Of a DNA stretch of 64,000 nucleotides, positions 27,050-34,796 are shown piece by piece. The position numbers were made by a program, and so were the translations under genes. Under the pieces are notes generated by a model. It was not told the origin of the DNA, searched no databases, and saw only the letters and a program-made list of their open reading frames with translations. The stretch comes from Cerina sp048266425. GTDB taxonomy: Bacteria; Bacteroidota; Bacteroidia; Flavobacteriales; Flavobacteriaceae. Every line of letters starts with the position of its first letter. Within the stretch, counting starts at the first letter, position 1. Location: NCBI GenBank assembly GCA_048266425.1, contig JBLWZN010000022.1, positions 1 to 64,000 on the forward strand, read 5' to 3'.

Positions 27050-27658
27050 ATGTTCTACTATATCGTGGATATTCTCGGTACTATCGCCTTCGCCATTTCG
27101 GGGGTGATGGTGGCGATGGATAAACGGCTCGATGTTTTCGGGGTGTTTATCATTGGTTTTGTCACTGCTGTCGGAGGCGGGACCTTGCGGGATGTCCTTA
27201 TAGGGCAAACCCCGCTGTTTTGGTTAAAGGATCTCACTTATCTTATCACGATCCTTGGAGCGGTAATCGTAGCCATACTGTTCAGGTCCCGTATGAGCTA
27301 TTTTAAAAAATCCTTGCTGTTATTTGATACGTTGGGAATCGGGCTCTACACTCTTGTTGGGGTAGAAAAAGGACTTGCTGTCGGACTTTCCCCCATCATG
27401 TGTATCGCCTTGGGTACCATTACTGCCTGTTTTGGAGGGGTAACCAGGGATATTTTGTGCAATGAGATTCCCGTAATCTTTAGGAAGGAGATTTATGCGA
27501 CCGCCTGTATTTTGGGCGGACTCGGATTTTTTGTGCTAAGGCAATTGCCCTTGGAGGAAACGTATTCCTATGCGCTGGGCATCTTGATCGTTATCGCAAT
27601 CAGACTGTTGGCGGTCAAATTTAAATTGGCCTTGCCCAATATTTATAGATCTACCTAA
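27050..27658 (+). CDS. Trimeric intracellular cation channel family protein (TRIC/UPF0126)
   Basis: The 202-residue inner-membrane protein has seven helices formed by two repeats of three plus one. The family signatures GGGTLRDVLIG and FGGVTRDILCNEIP appear once in each repeat and line the pore. Bacterial TRIC homologues conduct monovalent cations. The older annotation of a glycine transporter for YicG-like relatives is not testable here. It is monocistronic. Confidence 0.92.
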   Translation: MFYYIVDILGTIAFAISGVMVAMDKRLDVFGVFIIGFVTAVGGGTLRDVLIGQTPLFWLKDLTYLITILGAVIVAILFRSRMSYFKKSLLLFDTLGIGLYTLVGVEKGLAVGLSPIMCIALGTITACFGGVTRDILCNEIPVIFRKEIYATACILGGLGFFVLRQLPLEETYSYALGILIVIAIRLLAVKFKLALPNIYRST

Positions 27659-27659
27659 A

Positions 27660-27727
27660 TTGGTTGATAGTTCAGGGTTCAGGTTAAACGAAAAGTCATC
27701 AACAACTAACTATCAACTATCAACTAT
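27660..27727. repeat. Low-complexity stutter tract (caactaactatcaactatc)
   Basis: AACAACTAACTATCAACTATC runs into the cyclophilin stop codon. It is an ACTATC-type stutter in a convergent gap. Confidence 0.6.
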
Positions 27728-28443
27728 TTTACCACTTCTGCCTTAAGGATATAAATGTTTTGCAACGGCCAGTCCCCTTGTCCAATCGGTTGGGAATTTA
27801 TTTTGTCCACAACATCCATTCCATCGATAACCTTGCCAAAGGGAGTATAGTCGCCATCCAAATGGTACGATCCCGGTTTGGTCACCACAATAAAAAACTC
27901 GTAGGGCGAGGCCAGCATATGGGGATTGTCTATCTCGCTGCTGGGCATGGAAACGGTTCCCCTGTCGTGCCTATGTCCCTTATGGGCATCAGGGGGCAAC
28001 AAATACCTGCCTATTTTACTTCTTTTAATGCCGGTCTCCTTATTGTCCGCATTGCCACCTTGGATGATAAACCCCTTCACCACCCTGTGAAACATGGTAT
28101 TGTCAAAATAGCCTTTTTTGGTCAGGTATATAAAATTGGCCTTGTGATAGGGCACATCGTCGAATAATTGAATGGTGATAGTGCCAAAGCGGGTAGTCAG
28201 TTTAACTTTGTCTTCGGTCAAGGTCTTGTTGTACTTATAGAAAAAGTCGATGGCATTGTCATCGGTGAGCACAAAATTGTCCTCCTCCTTTTCTTGGGTA
28301 TTGGAAACACTGTCCACAGAAATGGTATCCTTGGCTATCACCTTTTGTGTTTTAACGCCTTTGTTTTTATTGGGGGCTTCCTGGCAGGCTATTAAAAAAA
28401 ATAGTACTATAATTGTAGGGTACGAGTATATCTTAAGCATCAT
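27724..28443 (-). CDS. Peptidyl-prolyl isomerase lipoprotein, cyclophilin type
   Basis: This periplasmic folding catalyst has a lipobox at FFLIAC (Cys about residue 20). The cyclophilin fold runs from about residue 80. Recognisable parts are FHRVVKGFIIQGGN with the catalytic Arg, RGTVSMPSSEIDNP, and FFIVVTKPGSYHLDGDYTPF. The RGTV..P insert replaces the usual RGMLSMA. The length is 239 residues. Its start codon overlaps the divergent Nudix start by two bases (CATG). A second ATG lies directly after the first. Confidence 0.92.
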   Translation of the reverse strand: MMLKIYSYPTIIVLFFLIACQEAPNKNKGVKTQKVIAKDTISVDSVSNTQEKEEDNFVLTDDNAIDFFYKYNKTLTEDKVKLTTRFGTITIQLFDDVPYHKANFIYLTKKGYFDNTMFHRVVKGFIIQGGNADNKETGIKRSKIGRYLLPPDAHKGHRHDRGTVSMPSSEIDNPHMLASPYEFFIVVTKPGSYHLDGDYTPFGKVIDGMDVVDKINSQPIGQGDWPLQNIYILKAEVVK

Positions 28444-29083
28444 GGATTTTAATGATTTTTCCCATAGGATCTCAAAAATAAAAAATCTACCGCTTCCAGG
28501 GGTGGATTCCCACTATAAAATGGCCCCAAAAGAAAGAATTCAAGAGCTGAAGACGGTGTTTGGATCTAATCGTACCCCTAAAAAAGCAGGGGTAATGGCA
28601 CTTTTTTATCCAGGTGCGGACCATTTAGCAAACATGCTTTTAATATTGAGGACCACCGATGGGGGGGTACATTCCAATCAGATCGGATTTCCGGGTGGAA
28701 AACAGGAAAGAAAGGATTCAGATCTTTTGGCCACGGCCTTGCGGGAGACCTATGAAGAAGTAGGAGTTCCCCCAGAACGATTGACGGTACTCCGATCATT
28801 ATCGCATCTGTATATTCCCCCGAGCAATTTCGAGGTTTGGCCTTTTATCGGACTTTATAAAAAGCGAGGGCCTTTTGTGCTTCAACAATCGGAGGTGGCT
28901 GCTTTGGTGGAAGTTCCGGTGATTGATTTTTTGGATGATAAAAAAGTGGTCGTACAAAATTTGACCACCTCGTATGCCGAAAATATTGACGTTCCTGCAT
29001 TTCTTTTTAACGGACATATAGTGTGGGGGGCAACCGCAATGATATTGTCAGAAATCAAAGAATTGCTAAAACAAGTACTTTAA
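28442..29083 (+). CDS. Nudix hydrolase, CoA pyrophosphatase-like
   Basis: The 213-residue cytoplasmic enzyme splits CoA or related nucleotides. Its Nudix box is GGKQERKDSDLL followed by ALRETYEEVG. NQIGFPGGK before the box is typical of the CoA pyrophosphatase (NudL) group. I chose the start at 28442 (MDFNDFSHRI) because family members begin with such a helix and the upstream extension is only the complement of the neighbour. Its ATG overlaps the start codon of the divergent cyclophilin gene. Confidence 0.88.
   Translation: MDFNDFSHRISKIKNLPLPGVDSHYKMAPKERIQELKTVFGSNRTPKKAGVMALFYPGADHLANMLLILRTTDGGVHSNQIGFPGGKQERKDSDLLATALRETYEEVGVPPERLTVLRSLSHLYIPPSNFEVWPFIGLYKKRGPFVLQQSEVAALVEVPVIDFLDDKKVVVQNLTTSYAENIDVPAFLFNGHIVWGATAMILSEIKELLKQVL
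28473..28480 (-). promoter_or_regulatory. -7 promoter box candidate for the cyclophilin gene, inside the Nudix gene
   Basis: The minus strand reads TATTTTTG, a perfect box, 30 bases before the cyclophilin start. It lies within codons 11-13 of the Nudix gene. Because the two start codons overlap, a promoter in this position is expected. Confidence 0.5.
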
Positions 29084-29096
29084 CGACTATATTTTG

Positions 29097-29104
29097 TAAT
29101 TTTG
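29097..29104 (+). promoter_or_regulatory. -7 promoter box candidate (TAATTTTG) for the acyltransferase gene
   Basis: A perfect TAnnTTTG box, 38 bases before the start codon. No upstream TTTG at the usual distance. Confidence 0.4.
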
Positions 29105-29142
29105 AAGGCTTGGATCAAAGATAGCTAGACAACCAAAAAATT

Positions 29143-29946
29143 ATGAGTCTTTTCAAGGAAAACCCCTTTGGACATATCCTGTTTTTAAAAAAATGGCTAA
29201 TCCGCATCATGGGACTTATCACGCACCAACGTTACAAAGGTTTCAATACGTTGGAAATCGAAGGATCGGAAATTATCAGAAGCCTGCCCGAAAGAAATGT
29301 ACTTTTTGTAAGCAATCACCAGACCTATTTTGCGGATGTGGTGGCCATGTTCCACGTGTTCAATGCCAGTTTAAAAGGTAGGGAAAATTCAATAAAGAAT
29401 TTGGGGTATTTATGGAGTCCTAAACTAAATGTCTATTATGTTGCAGCATCGGAGACGATGAAGGAAAGCTTATTGACCAAAATAATGGCCTATGCCGGTT
29501 CGGTAAGTATTGATCGTACTTGGCGGGCGGACGGACACGACGTAAATCGACAAGTAAAGATGAGCGATATCTCAAAAATTGGGATCGCCCTCAATGATGG
29601 TTGGGTCATTACTTTCCCCCAGGGAACCACAACCCCTTGGAAACCTTTGCGCAAGGGCACGGCCCATATCATCAAGAAATACCAGCCGGTCGTGGTGCCC
29701 GTGGTCATTGACGGATTTCGGCGTTCTTTTGATAAAAAGGGCCTTCGTATAAAGAAAAAGGGCATTCTGCAATCCATAATAATCAAGGAGCCCTTGGAAA
29801 TTGATTATAAAAATGAATCTTTTGAATCTATTATTGAAAAATTGGAGTACGCCATAGAGCAACATCCATCTTTCCTCAAAGTAATTCCGGCAAAGGAACT
29901 TGCAGCCTTGGAGGAAGAGAACAAGCAACGCAAATGGAAGGCCTAA
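29143..29946 (+). CDS. 1-acyl-sn-glycerol-3-phosphate acyltransferase family (PlsC-like)
   Basis: This membrane-bound enzyme adds an acyl chain during phospholipid synthesis. The acyltransferase motif I NHQTYFAD (H-x4-D) is at about residue 66, and motif III FPQGTTTPW is present. It is 267 residues with one weak N-terminal hydrophobic stretch. It begins 59 bases after the Nudix stop. A TAATTTTG box at 29097 suggests its own promoter. Confidence 0.85.
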   Translation: MSLFKENPFGHILFLKKWLIRIMGLITHQRYKGFNTLEIEGSEIIRSLPERNVLFVSNHQTYFADVVAMFHVFNASLKGRENSIKNLGYLWSPKLNVYYVAASETMKESLLTKIMAYAGSVSIDRTWRADGHDVNRQVKMSDISKIGIALNDGWVITFPQGTTTPWKPLRKGTAHIIKKYQPVVVPVVIDGFRRSFDKKGLRIKKKGILQSIIIKEPLEIDYKNESFESIIEKLEYAIEQHPSFLKVIPAKELAALEEENKQRKWKA

Positions 29947-30024
29947 TTTTTATGTCGAAGGGTGCACTTGCCTATGGATAAAGACCATGGTTTGATCTGC
30001 TGACCATCACACCATACCTAAATT

Positions 30025-30100
30025 TTATACTTCTAACTTCGATCTTCTAACTTCGTATTTCGTACTTCTAACCTCGTACTTCCTATTGTTTTCCTGGCCC
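30025..30100. repeat. Low-complexity stutter tract (acttcgtatttcgtacttct)
   Basis: ACTTCTAACTTCGATCTTCT, ACTTCGTATTTCGTACTTCT and ACCTCGTACTTCC follow one another between the acyltransferase and the convergent membrane-protein gene. The same words recur at 54600-54650. Confidence 0.7.
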
Positions 30101-30136
30101 TGTCCGGCAGTAGTTAGACGATTTCCTAGCTAGGCC

Positions 30137-30778
30137 TTATACCTCCATCTGCCGCAATTCATTGTAGTTTTGTCTCAATTTTTTTAAGAGTATACCGTAC
30201 AATAATTTATAGAAGAGCCACAAAAGCACCAAGAAAACCACTGTACTTATTAAACATAGGAAGCAGATCAGGACCCAGAACAGGGTCTCATTCTCTGTCT
30301 GAAGTGCCAATTGCTGGATCTTTTCCCCATCTTGCCCATAGCGTAAAGTGCCGTACATCATTCCCAAAAGTGAGACCATAAAAATGGATAGGTTAAACCA
30401 CACGTATTGGGTTACCGTTCTTTTAGTGTCCAATATGGTTTTCATCAGTTTCTTGGAAGAATCCGTAAAGGATATCCTCTTGTAATTGGAGTGAAATTTA
30501 TAAATAAAATAAACCAATATTATATAGCTGAGGATGGTAAGTCCCACCATAAAATAATAGGTATGGATGTTCCTCATTTGCTTCCAAGATTCCGAATCGG
30601 AAGTGACAATGTTCAAAGTGGTCCAAAAAACGAATTCAATAATGCTGATATAAAAGATCCACTTGACTATGGAGGTCGACCGCCTCAAAATCATAGGATA
30701 GATCTCCGTACGGGAAAGTCTAGGAAGTTCTTCTTCCTTTTTCTTCCAATCCCTTTTTAAAAGTTCCAGTTCCTCCAT
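30137..30778 (-). CDS. Four-helix membrane protein, probable partner of the ECF sigma factor
   Basis: The 213-residue protein starts with a charged cytoplasmic segment (ELLKRDWKKKEEELPRLS). It has four membrane helices: about 38-58, 75-97, 123-143 and 166-195. There is no known enzymatic motif. It begins 6 bases after the sigma factor gene, so co-transcription is near certain, and a role as anti-sigma factor or as regulated membrane component is inferred from this. The classical ZAS zinc motif is absent. Confidence 0.7.
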   Translation of the reverse strand: MEELELLKRDWKKKEEELPRLSRTEIYPMILRRSTSIVKWIFYISIIEFVFWTTLNIVTSDSESWKQMRNIHTYYFMVGLTILSYIILVYFIYKFHSNYKRISFTDSSKKLMKTILDTKRTVTQYVWFNLSIFMVSLLGMMYGTLRYGQDGEKIQQLALQTENETLFWVLICFLCLISTVVFLVLLWLFYKLLYGILLKKLRQNYNELRQMEV

Positions 30779-30784
30779 CTTTTA

Positions 30785-31279
30785 CTAAGGATTTATTATT
30801 GTTTTTAGTTTGGTCTTGATCCGATTCATTTTTACGCGTGCATTTACTTCGGATATACCTAAGGTCGCAGCTATTTCTCCATAGTCTTTTTCCTCCAAAT
30901 ACAAAAAAACCAAGGCTTTATCTATGTCGCCAAGTTGTTTTACCGCCTTGTAGAGCAATTGTATTCTTTGTTCCTCCTGTCCGTCGTATTCGTCTGCCTT
31001 TATTTTATGGATTACGGATTCATAATCTTGGGTAGGAATCGTTCTTTTCGTCTTGCGATATTGGGTGATGGCCGTATTCAAGGCTACCCGATACATCCAT
31101 GTTGTGAATTTGGCCTCCCTCCTAAATTTGGGATAGGCTTTCCACAGTTGGATGGCGATTTCTTGAAACAGATCATTGTGCGATTCTTGGTCGTTTGTGT
31201 ATAAACGACATACTTTATGTACGATGTTCTGATTGTTTTCCAGTTCTGTTACAAAACTATTTTCTAGTTCTTTGTTCAC
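30785..31279 (-). CDS. ECF-type RNA polymerase sigma factor
   Basis: Region 2 (about 20-85) includes DLFQEIAIQLWKAYPKFR and FTTWMYRVALNTAI. Region 4 (about 110-162) includes LEEKDYGEIAATLGISEVN. The length is 164 residues, typical of group 4 sigma factors. It shares a message with the downstream membrane protein and is divergent from NDH-2. The target genes are unknown. Confidence 0.9.
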   Translation of the reverse strand: MNKELENSFVTELENNQNIVHKVCRLYTNDQESHNDLFQEIAIQLWKAYPKFRREAKFTTWMYRVALNTAITQYRKTKRTIPTQDYESVIHKIKADEYDGQEEQRIQLLYKAVKQLGDIDKALVFLYLEEKDYGEIAATLGISEVNARVKMNRIKTKLKTIINP

Positions 31280-31512
31280 GGCGGGTTAGTGCTATCCGTT
31301 GGATTAGTAGCTGTTCTATTTTGTTTGTTACAAGTAAACGGATTTAAATCGATGTTTTCGATGATTGGTTTCCGCTTTGGAGGGGGGATCCTTATGTTTT
31401 TTTGAATCCACTTGTCCCTGGCCATAGCCATTACACTTGCTTGGTACGTTGAAATATAGAAAAACTTAAGACACTTTGCCACATGGTTCTCCCGAATGTT
31501 TAAATTTATGCC

Positions 31513-32823
31513 ATGGAACTTGATTCGGATATGAATATCCCCAAAACCAGCTTGCCTAGGGTGGTTATTATTGGGGGTGGCTTTGGTGGCGTTGCGCTTG
31601 CCAAAAAATTGGGCAAAAAGGAAGTGCAGGTAGTATTGTTGGATAAACACAACTACCATACCTTTCAACCTTTGTTGTACCAGGTATCCACGGGGGGATT
31701 GGAGCCCGATTCCATTGCCTATCCCATCCGAAAAATACTCAAGGACTATCCCAATTTTTATTTTCGACTGGCCAAGGTAAGGCAGATCGGTGTTTCAGAA
31801 AAGACCCTGACAACCAATATTGGTAAGATAAGTTACGATTATTTGGTATTGGCCACGGGTTCCGAGACCAATTTTTTCGGGAACAAGGAACTTAAAAAGC
31901 AGAGTATGGCCATGAAGTCCATACCCCAATCCTTAAATCTTAGGAGTCTTATCCTTCAGAATTTTGAGCAGGCCTTGTTGACGGACAACCTTCACAAAAG
32001 GGATGCCTTGATGAATTTTGTGATCGTGGGTGGCGGCCCTACGGGGGTGGAGTTGGCGGGCGCCCTTGCAGAAATAAAAAAAGGAATCCTTCCCAAGGAT
32101 TATCCGGATCTGGATACCCGTCGCGCTCAAATCCATCTAATTCAGTCCGGTGATCGAATTTTAAAGGAAATGAGCGAAAGGGCTTCGGAGAAGGCACAAC
32201 AATTTCTTGAAGAACTGGGGGTGCAGATTTGGAAAAACACACGGGTAATAAATTATGACGGGAAAACTGTAACTACAAAGACCGATTTGGTCTTTGAGGC
32301 CGCTACGTTGGTATGGGCGGCCGGCGTACAGGGGGTCACCATAAAAGGCTTGTCTGCCAAAACTTTATTGGCCCCTGGAAATAGGCTTAAGGTAGACGAA
32401 TTCCATAAGGTTATGGGCGTCGAGGATATCTTTGCAATTGGCGATATAGCGTACATGGAGACGAAGGATTGCCCCAATGGACATCCAATGATGGCGCAAC
32501 CGGCCATACAGCAAGGGGAGAATTTGGGCGATAACCTGCTACGGATGTTTGCCGGTAAGTCCCAGCTTCCCTTTTCTTATAGGGACAAAGGAAGTATGGC
32601 TACTATCGGTAGGAACAAGGCGGTGGTTGATATGAAGAACATTCGCTTCCAAGGCGTATTTGCTTGGTTTGTTTGGATGTTCGTACACTTGTTTTTTCTT
32701 ATCGGATTTAGGAACAGGGCCGTGGTTTTTGTCAACTGGGTCTATAACTACGTGCGATTTGACAGGGAAGCGCGGTTGATCATCCGTCCCTTTAAAAAGG
32801 ATTATACCCGATTTAAGGATTGA
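31513..32823 (+). CDS. ndh: NAD(P)/FAD-dependent oxidoreductase, type II NADH:quinone oxidoreductase
   Basis: NDH-2 passes electrons from NADH to quinone without pumping protons. The FAD-binding Rossmann motif IIGGGFGGVALAKKLG is near residue 20, and the NADH-binding VIVGGGPTGVELAG is near 170. FAIGDIAYME is the second FAD contact, followed by HPMMAQPAIQQGENL. The C-terminal membrane-facing part has WFVWMFVHLFFLIGFRN. The protein is 436 residues. Translation may start at the Met in MNIPKTS (31531). Confidence 0.9.
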   Translation: MELDSDMNIPKTSLPRVVIIGGGFGGVALAKKLGKKEVQVVLLDKHNYHTFQPLLYQVSTGGLEPDSIAYPIRKILKDYPNFYFRLAKVRQIGVSEKTLTTNIGKISYDYLVLATGSETNFFGNKELKKQSMAMKSIPQSLNLRSLILQNFEQALLTDNLHKRDALMNFVIVGGGPTGVELAGALAEIKKGILPKDYPDLDTRRAQIHLIQSGDRILKEMSERASEKAQQFLEELGVQIWKNTRVINYDGKTVTTKTDLVFEAATLVWAAGVQGVTIKGLSAKTLLAPGNRLKVDEFHKVMGVEDIFAIGDIAYMETKDCPNGHPMMAQPAIQQGENLGDNLLRMFAGKSQLPFSYRDKGSMATIGRNKAVVDMKNIRFQGVFAWFVWMFVHLFFLIGFRNRAVVFVNWVYNYVRFDREARLIIRPFKKDYTRFKD

Positions 32824-32874
32824 GTGGTTGGTACTGAGTTGCGGAGTTACCGTGTTACTGTGATCCTGCCCATA

Positions 32875-32960
32875 AACCTTTAGACCTTCAACCTTCATCA
32901 TTGAACCTTGAACTTTGAACCTTGAACTTTCTCAAAGGGAACACTGCCACCTGCAACTGC
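32875..32960. repeat. Low-complexity stutter tract (ccttgaactttgaaccttga)
   Basis: TTGAACCTTGAACTTTGAACC repeats with slight changes in the convergent gap between NDH-2 and xerD. The words match those near 8725 and 63775. Confidence 0.65.
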
Positions 32961-32974
32961 TCCCTGATTGCCGA

Positions 32975-33877
32975 TTAATTACCGCTTCTCGGATGAAAGG
33001 CCTGCATCACTTCCGCCAAATGGGATCGGTCTACGTGCATATACACTTCGGTGGTGGTAATGCTTTCATGGCCCAGCATCTGCTGAATGGCCCTTAGGTC
33101 GGCCCCGTTCTGCAACAGATGGGTTGCAAAGGAATGCCGAAAGGTGTGTGGGCTTATCGTTTTTTGCAACCCTATTTTTTCCGCCAATTGTTTAATGATG
33201 GTAAAGACCATGGCGCGGGTAAGATTTCGCCCTCTTCTATTCAGGAATAGCGTGTTTTCAAAACCCTTTTGGATTTTTAGATGGTTGCGGACCTCGTTTC
33301 TATAGATGTCAATATATTTTTTGTTGATAGGACTTATTGGGACGAACCGTTGTTTGTTCCCCTTCCCGGTCACGTTGATAAAATCTTCCTCAAAATATAG
33401 GTCGGACAATTGCATTCCGATAAGTTCGGATACCCGAAGTCCACAGCCATATAAGGTTTCGAGCATAGCCTTGTTGCGCGTTCCTTCCGGTTTGGACAGG
33501 TCTATTGCCTGTATCAGCTGGTCAATTTCATCCTCGGACAAGGTATCTGGAAGCTTCCTGCCAATTTTTGGGGATTCTATCAGGTCCATCGGATTATCCT
33601 TGCGGTAATCCTCAAAGACCAAATAATCGAAAAAGCTCTTAAGACCCGAAATAATTCGGGATTGGGACCTTGCGTTTAACTTGCCAGCTATCTCATGGAT
33701 AAATTGTTGCACGGTTTCCTTGCCTATTTCCAATGGGGATTCCTTAACCTGATGTTCATCAAGGAAAAGTCGGAGTTTCTCTATATCGAGTGTATAGTTA
33801 ACTATGGAATTTGTGGACAGCCCACGTTCCAATTTGATGTAATCCCGATAATCCTGTATAGCTTTCTTCCAATTCAT
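32975..33877 (-). CDS. xerD: Site-specific tyrosine recombinase XerD
   Basis: XerD resolves chromosome dimers at dif with XerC. The SAM-like core-binding domain (1-90) is followed by the catalytic domain, with R148 (CGLRVSEL), K172 (TGKGNKQR), H244 and R247 (HTFRHSF), H270 (LGHESI) and the nucleophile Y279 (TTEVYMHV). At 300 residues it is full length. It is divergent from aroQ, a gene order shared by many Flavobacteriaceae, so this is the housekeeping recombinase and not an element integrase. Confidence 0.93.
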   Translation of the reverse strand: MNWKKAIQDYRDYIKLERGLSTNSIVNYTLDIEKLRLFLDEHQVKESPLEIGKETVQQFIHEIAGKLNARSQSRIISGLKSFFDYLVFEDYRKDNPMDLIESPKIGRKLPDTLSEDEIDQLIQAIDLSKPEGTRNKAMLETLYGCGLRVSELIGMQLSDLYFEEDFINVTGKGNKQRFVPISPINKKYIDIYRNEVRNHLKIQKGFENTLFLNRRGRNLTRAMVFTIIKQLAEKIGLQKTISPHTFRHSFATHLLQNGADLRAIQQMLGHESITTTEVYMHVDRSHLAEVMQAFHPRSGN

Positions 33878-33944
33878 TATCTAAAGATAGTGCTTAATAG
33901 GTTTAGGGGTTTATATGTTTATAAATGATTACTAACGCTTCGCA

Positions 33945-33976
33945 TTTGATTGTGCGATTCAAATTTGCTACATTTA
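33945..33976 (+). promoter_or_regulatory. Promoter candidate for aroQ
   Basis: TTTG at 33945-33948, a 20-base gap and TACATTTA at 33969-33976 give one mismatch to TAnnTTTG. The leader to the TTG start would be about 20 bases. Confidence 0.5.
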
Positions 33977-34003
33977 ACTTTTGGAAACAATAAATTTTGA
34001 TCA

Positions 34004-34417
34004 TTGAAAATAATCATCATAAACGGACCCAACCTTAATCTTTTGGGCAAGCGGGAACCCGACATTTATGGCAATAGTTCATTTGAGGACTATTTTGCCC
34101 AACTCCAATTCAAATTTAAGGAGGTGCAATTGGAGTATTTCCAGTCCAACATAGAAGGGGAAATTATAGGGAAATTACAGGATGTAGGGTATTCTTATGA
34201 TGGAGTCGTCCTTAATGCGGCAGCTTACACCCATACTTCCGTCGGGATAGGGGATGCGGTAAAGGCCATTCAGACCCCTGTGGTCGAGGTCCATATTTCC
34301 AACACTTTTCAACGGGAGGAATTTAGGCACGTATCCTATATTTCTGCAGGTGCCAAGGGCGTAATACTTGGGTTCGGATTACAAAGCTACGATTTGGCGA
34401 TCCAGAGCCTACTATGA
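34004..34417 (+). CDS. aroQ: Type II 3-dehydroquinate dehydratase
   Basis: AroQ performs the third step of the shikimate pathway. The 137-residue protein has NGPNLNLLGKREPDIYG with the catalytic Tyr region, LNAAAYTHTSVGIGDA, and EVHISNTFQREEFRH with the active-site His. The start codon is TTG: the family always begins with KIIIINGPNLN and no ATG precedes it in frame. Its last bases overlap the convergent DUF3817 gene by 6. Confidence 0.95.
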   Translation: MKIIIINGPNLNLLGKREPDIYGNSSFEDYFAQLQFKFKEVQLEYFQSNIEGEIIGKLQDVGYSYDGVVLNAAAYTHTSVGIGDAVKAIQTPVVEVHISNTFQREEFRHVSYISAGAKGVILGFGLQSYDLAIQSLL

Positions 34418-34714
34418 GACTTTGGCCCTTGTCAAGGCTAAAGGTTTTAAATACTTTTCTTCTACATAAAAGGTGCCGAACGGCAGCAGTGAGGCGATAA
34501 AAAGTTTTAAAAATCGTTTTAATCCCCATTTTGCTTCCATACAGAATACAATGGCGATAACGACATAGGCGATAAACAAAAACCCGTGGGCATACCCGAT
34601 ATAGATATTGGGCTCAGGAATTTTTGCTGCATATTTTAACGGCATTCCAAGTCCAAAGAGCAACAAATAGGAAATACCTTCAAGGATAGCGACAATTCTA
34701 AATGCGTTCAACAT
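34412..34714 (-). CDS. DUF3817 family membrane protein
   Basis: The 100-residue protein has three membrane helices. FRIVAILEGISYLLLFGLGMP and YIGYAHGFLFIAYVV, with the conserved Glu and His, are typical of DUF3817. Its position after lpd on the same strand suggests read-through. Function is unknown. Confidence 0.85.
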   Translation of the reverse strand: MLNAFRIVAILEGISYLLLFGLGMPLKYAAKIPEPNIYIGYAHGFLFIAYVVIAIVFCMEAKWGLKRFLKLFIASLLPFGTFYVEEKYLKPLALTRAKVS

Positions 34715-34737
34715 TCTTTTTGGTTAAAAGGTTTGTT

Positions 34738-34782
34738 GTTTGGGGTTTATGGTTAAAAGCTTCTGAACAATAAACCCCAAAC
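34738..34782. repeat. 13-bp perfect inverted repeat (GTTTGGGGTTTAT/ATAAACCCCAAAC)
   Basis: The arms at 34738-34750 and 34770-34782 are exact complements with 19 bases between. It lies between the lpd stop and the DUF3817 start and could act as a weak terminator for lpd, although the T tract is poor. Confidence 0.65.
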
Positions 34783-34796
34783 GGAATAGCAATATT

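Noticed and set aside
32975..33877. Tyrosine recombinase as the integrase of a mobile element
   Set aside because: Length, motifs and the aroQ neighbour identify it as housekeeping XerD. It is also 32 kb from the tmRNA repeat.
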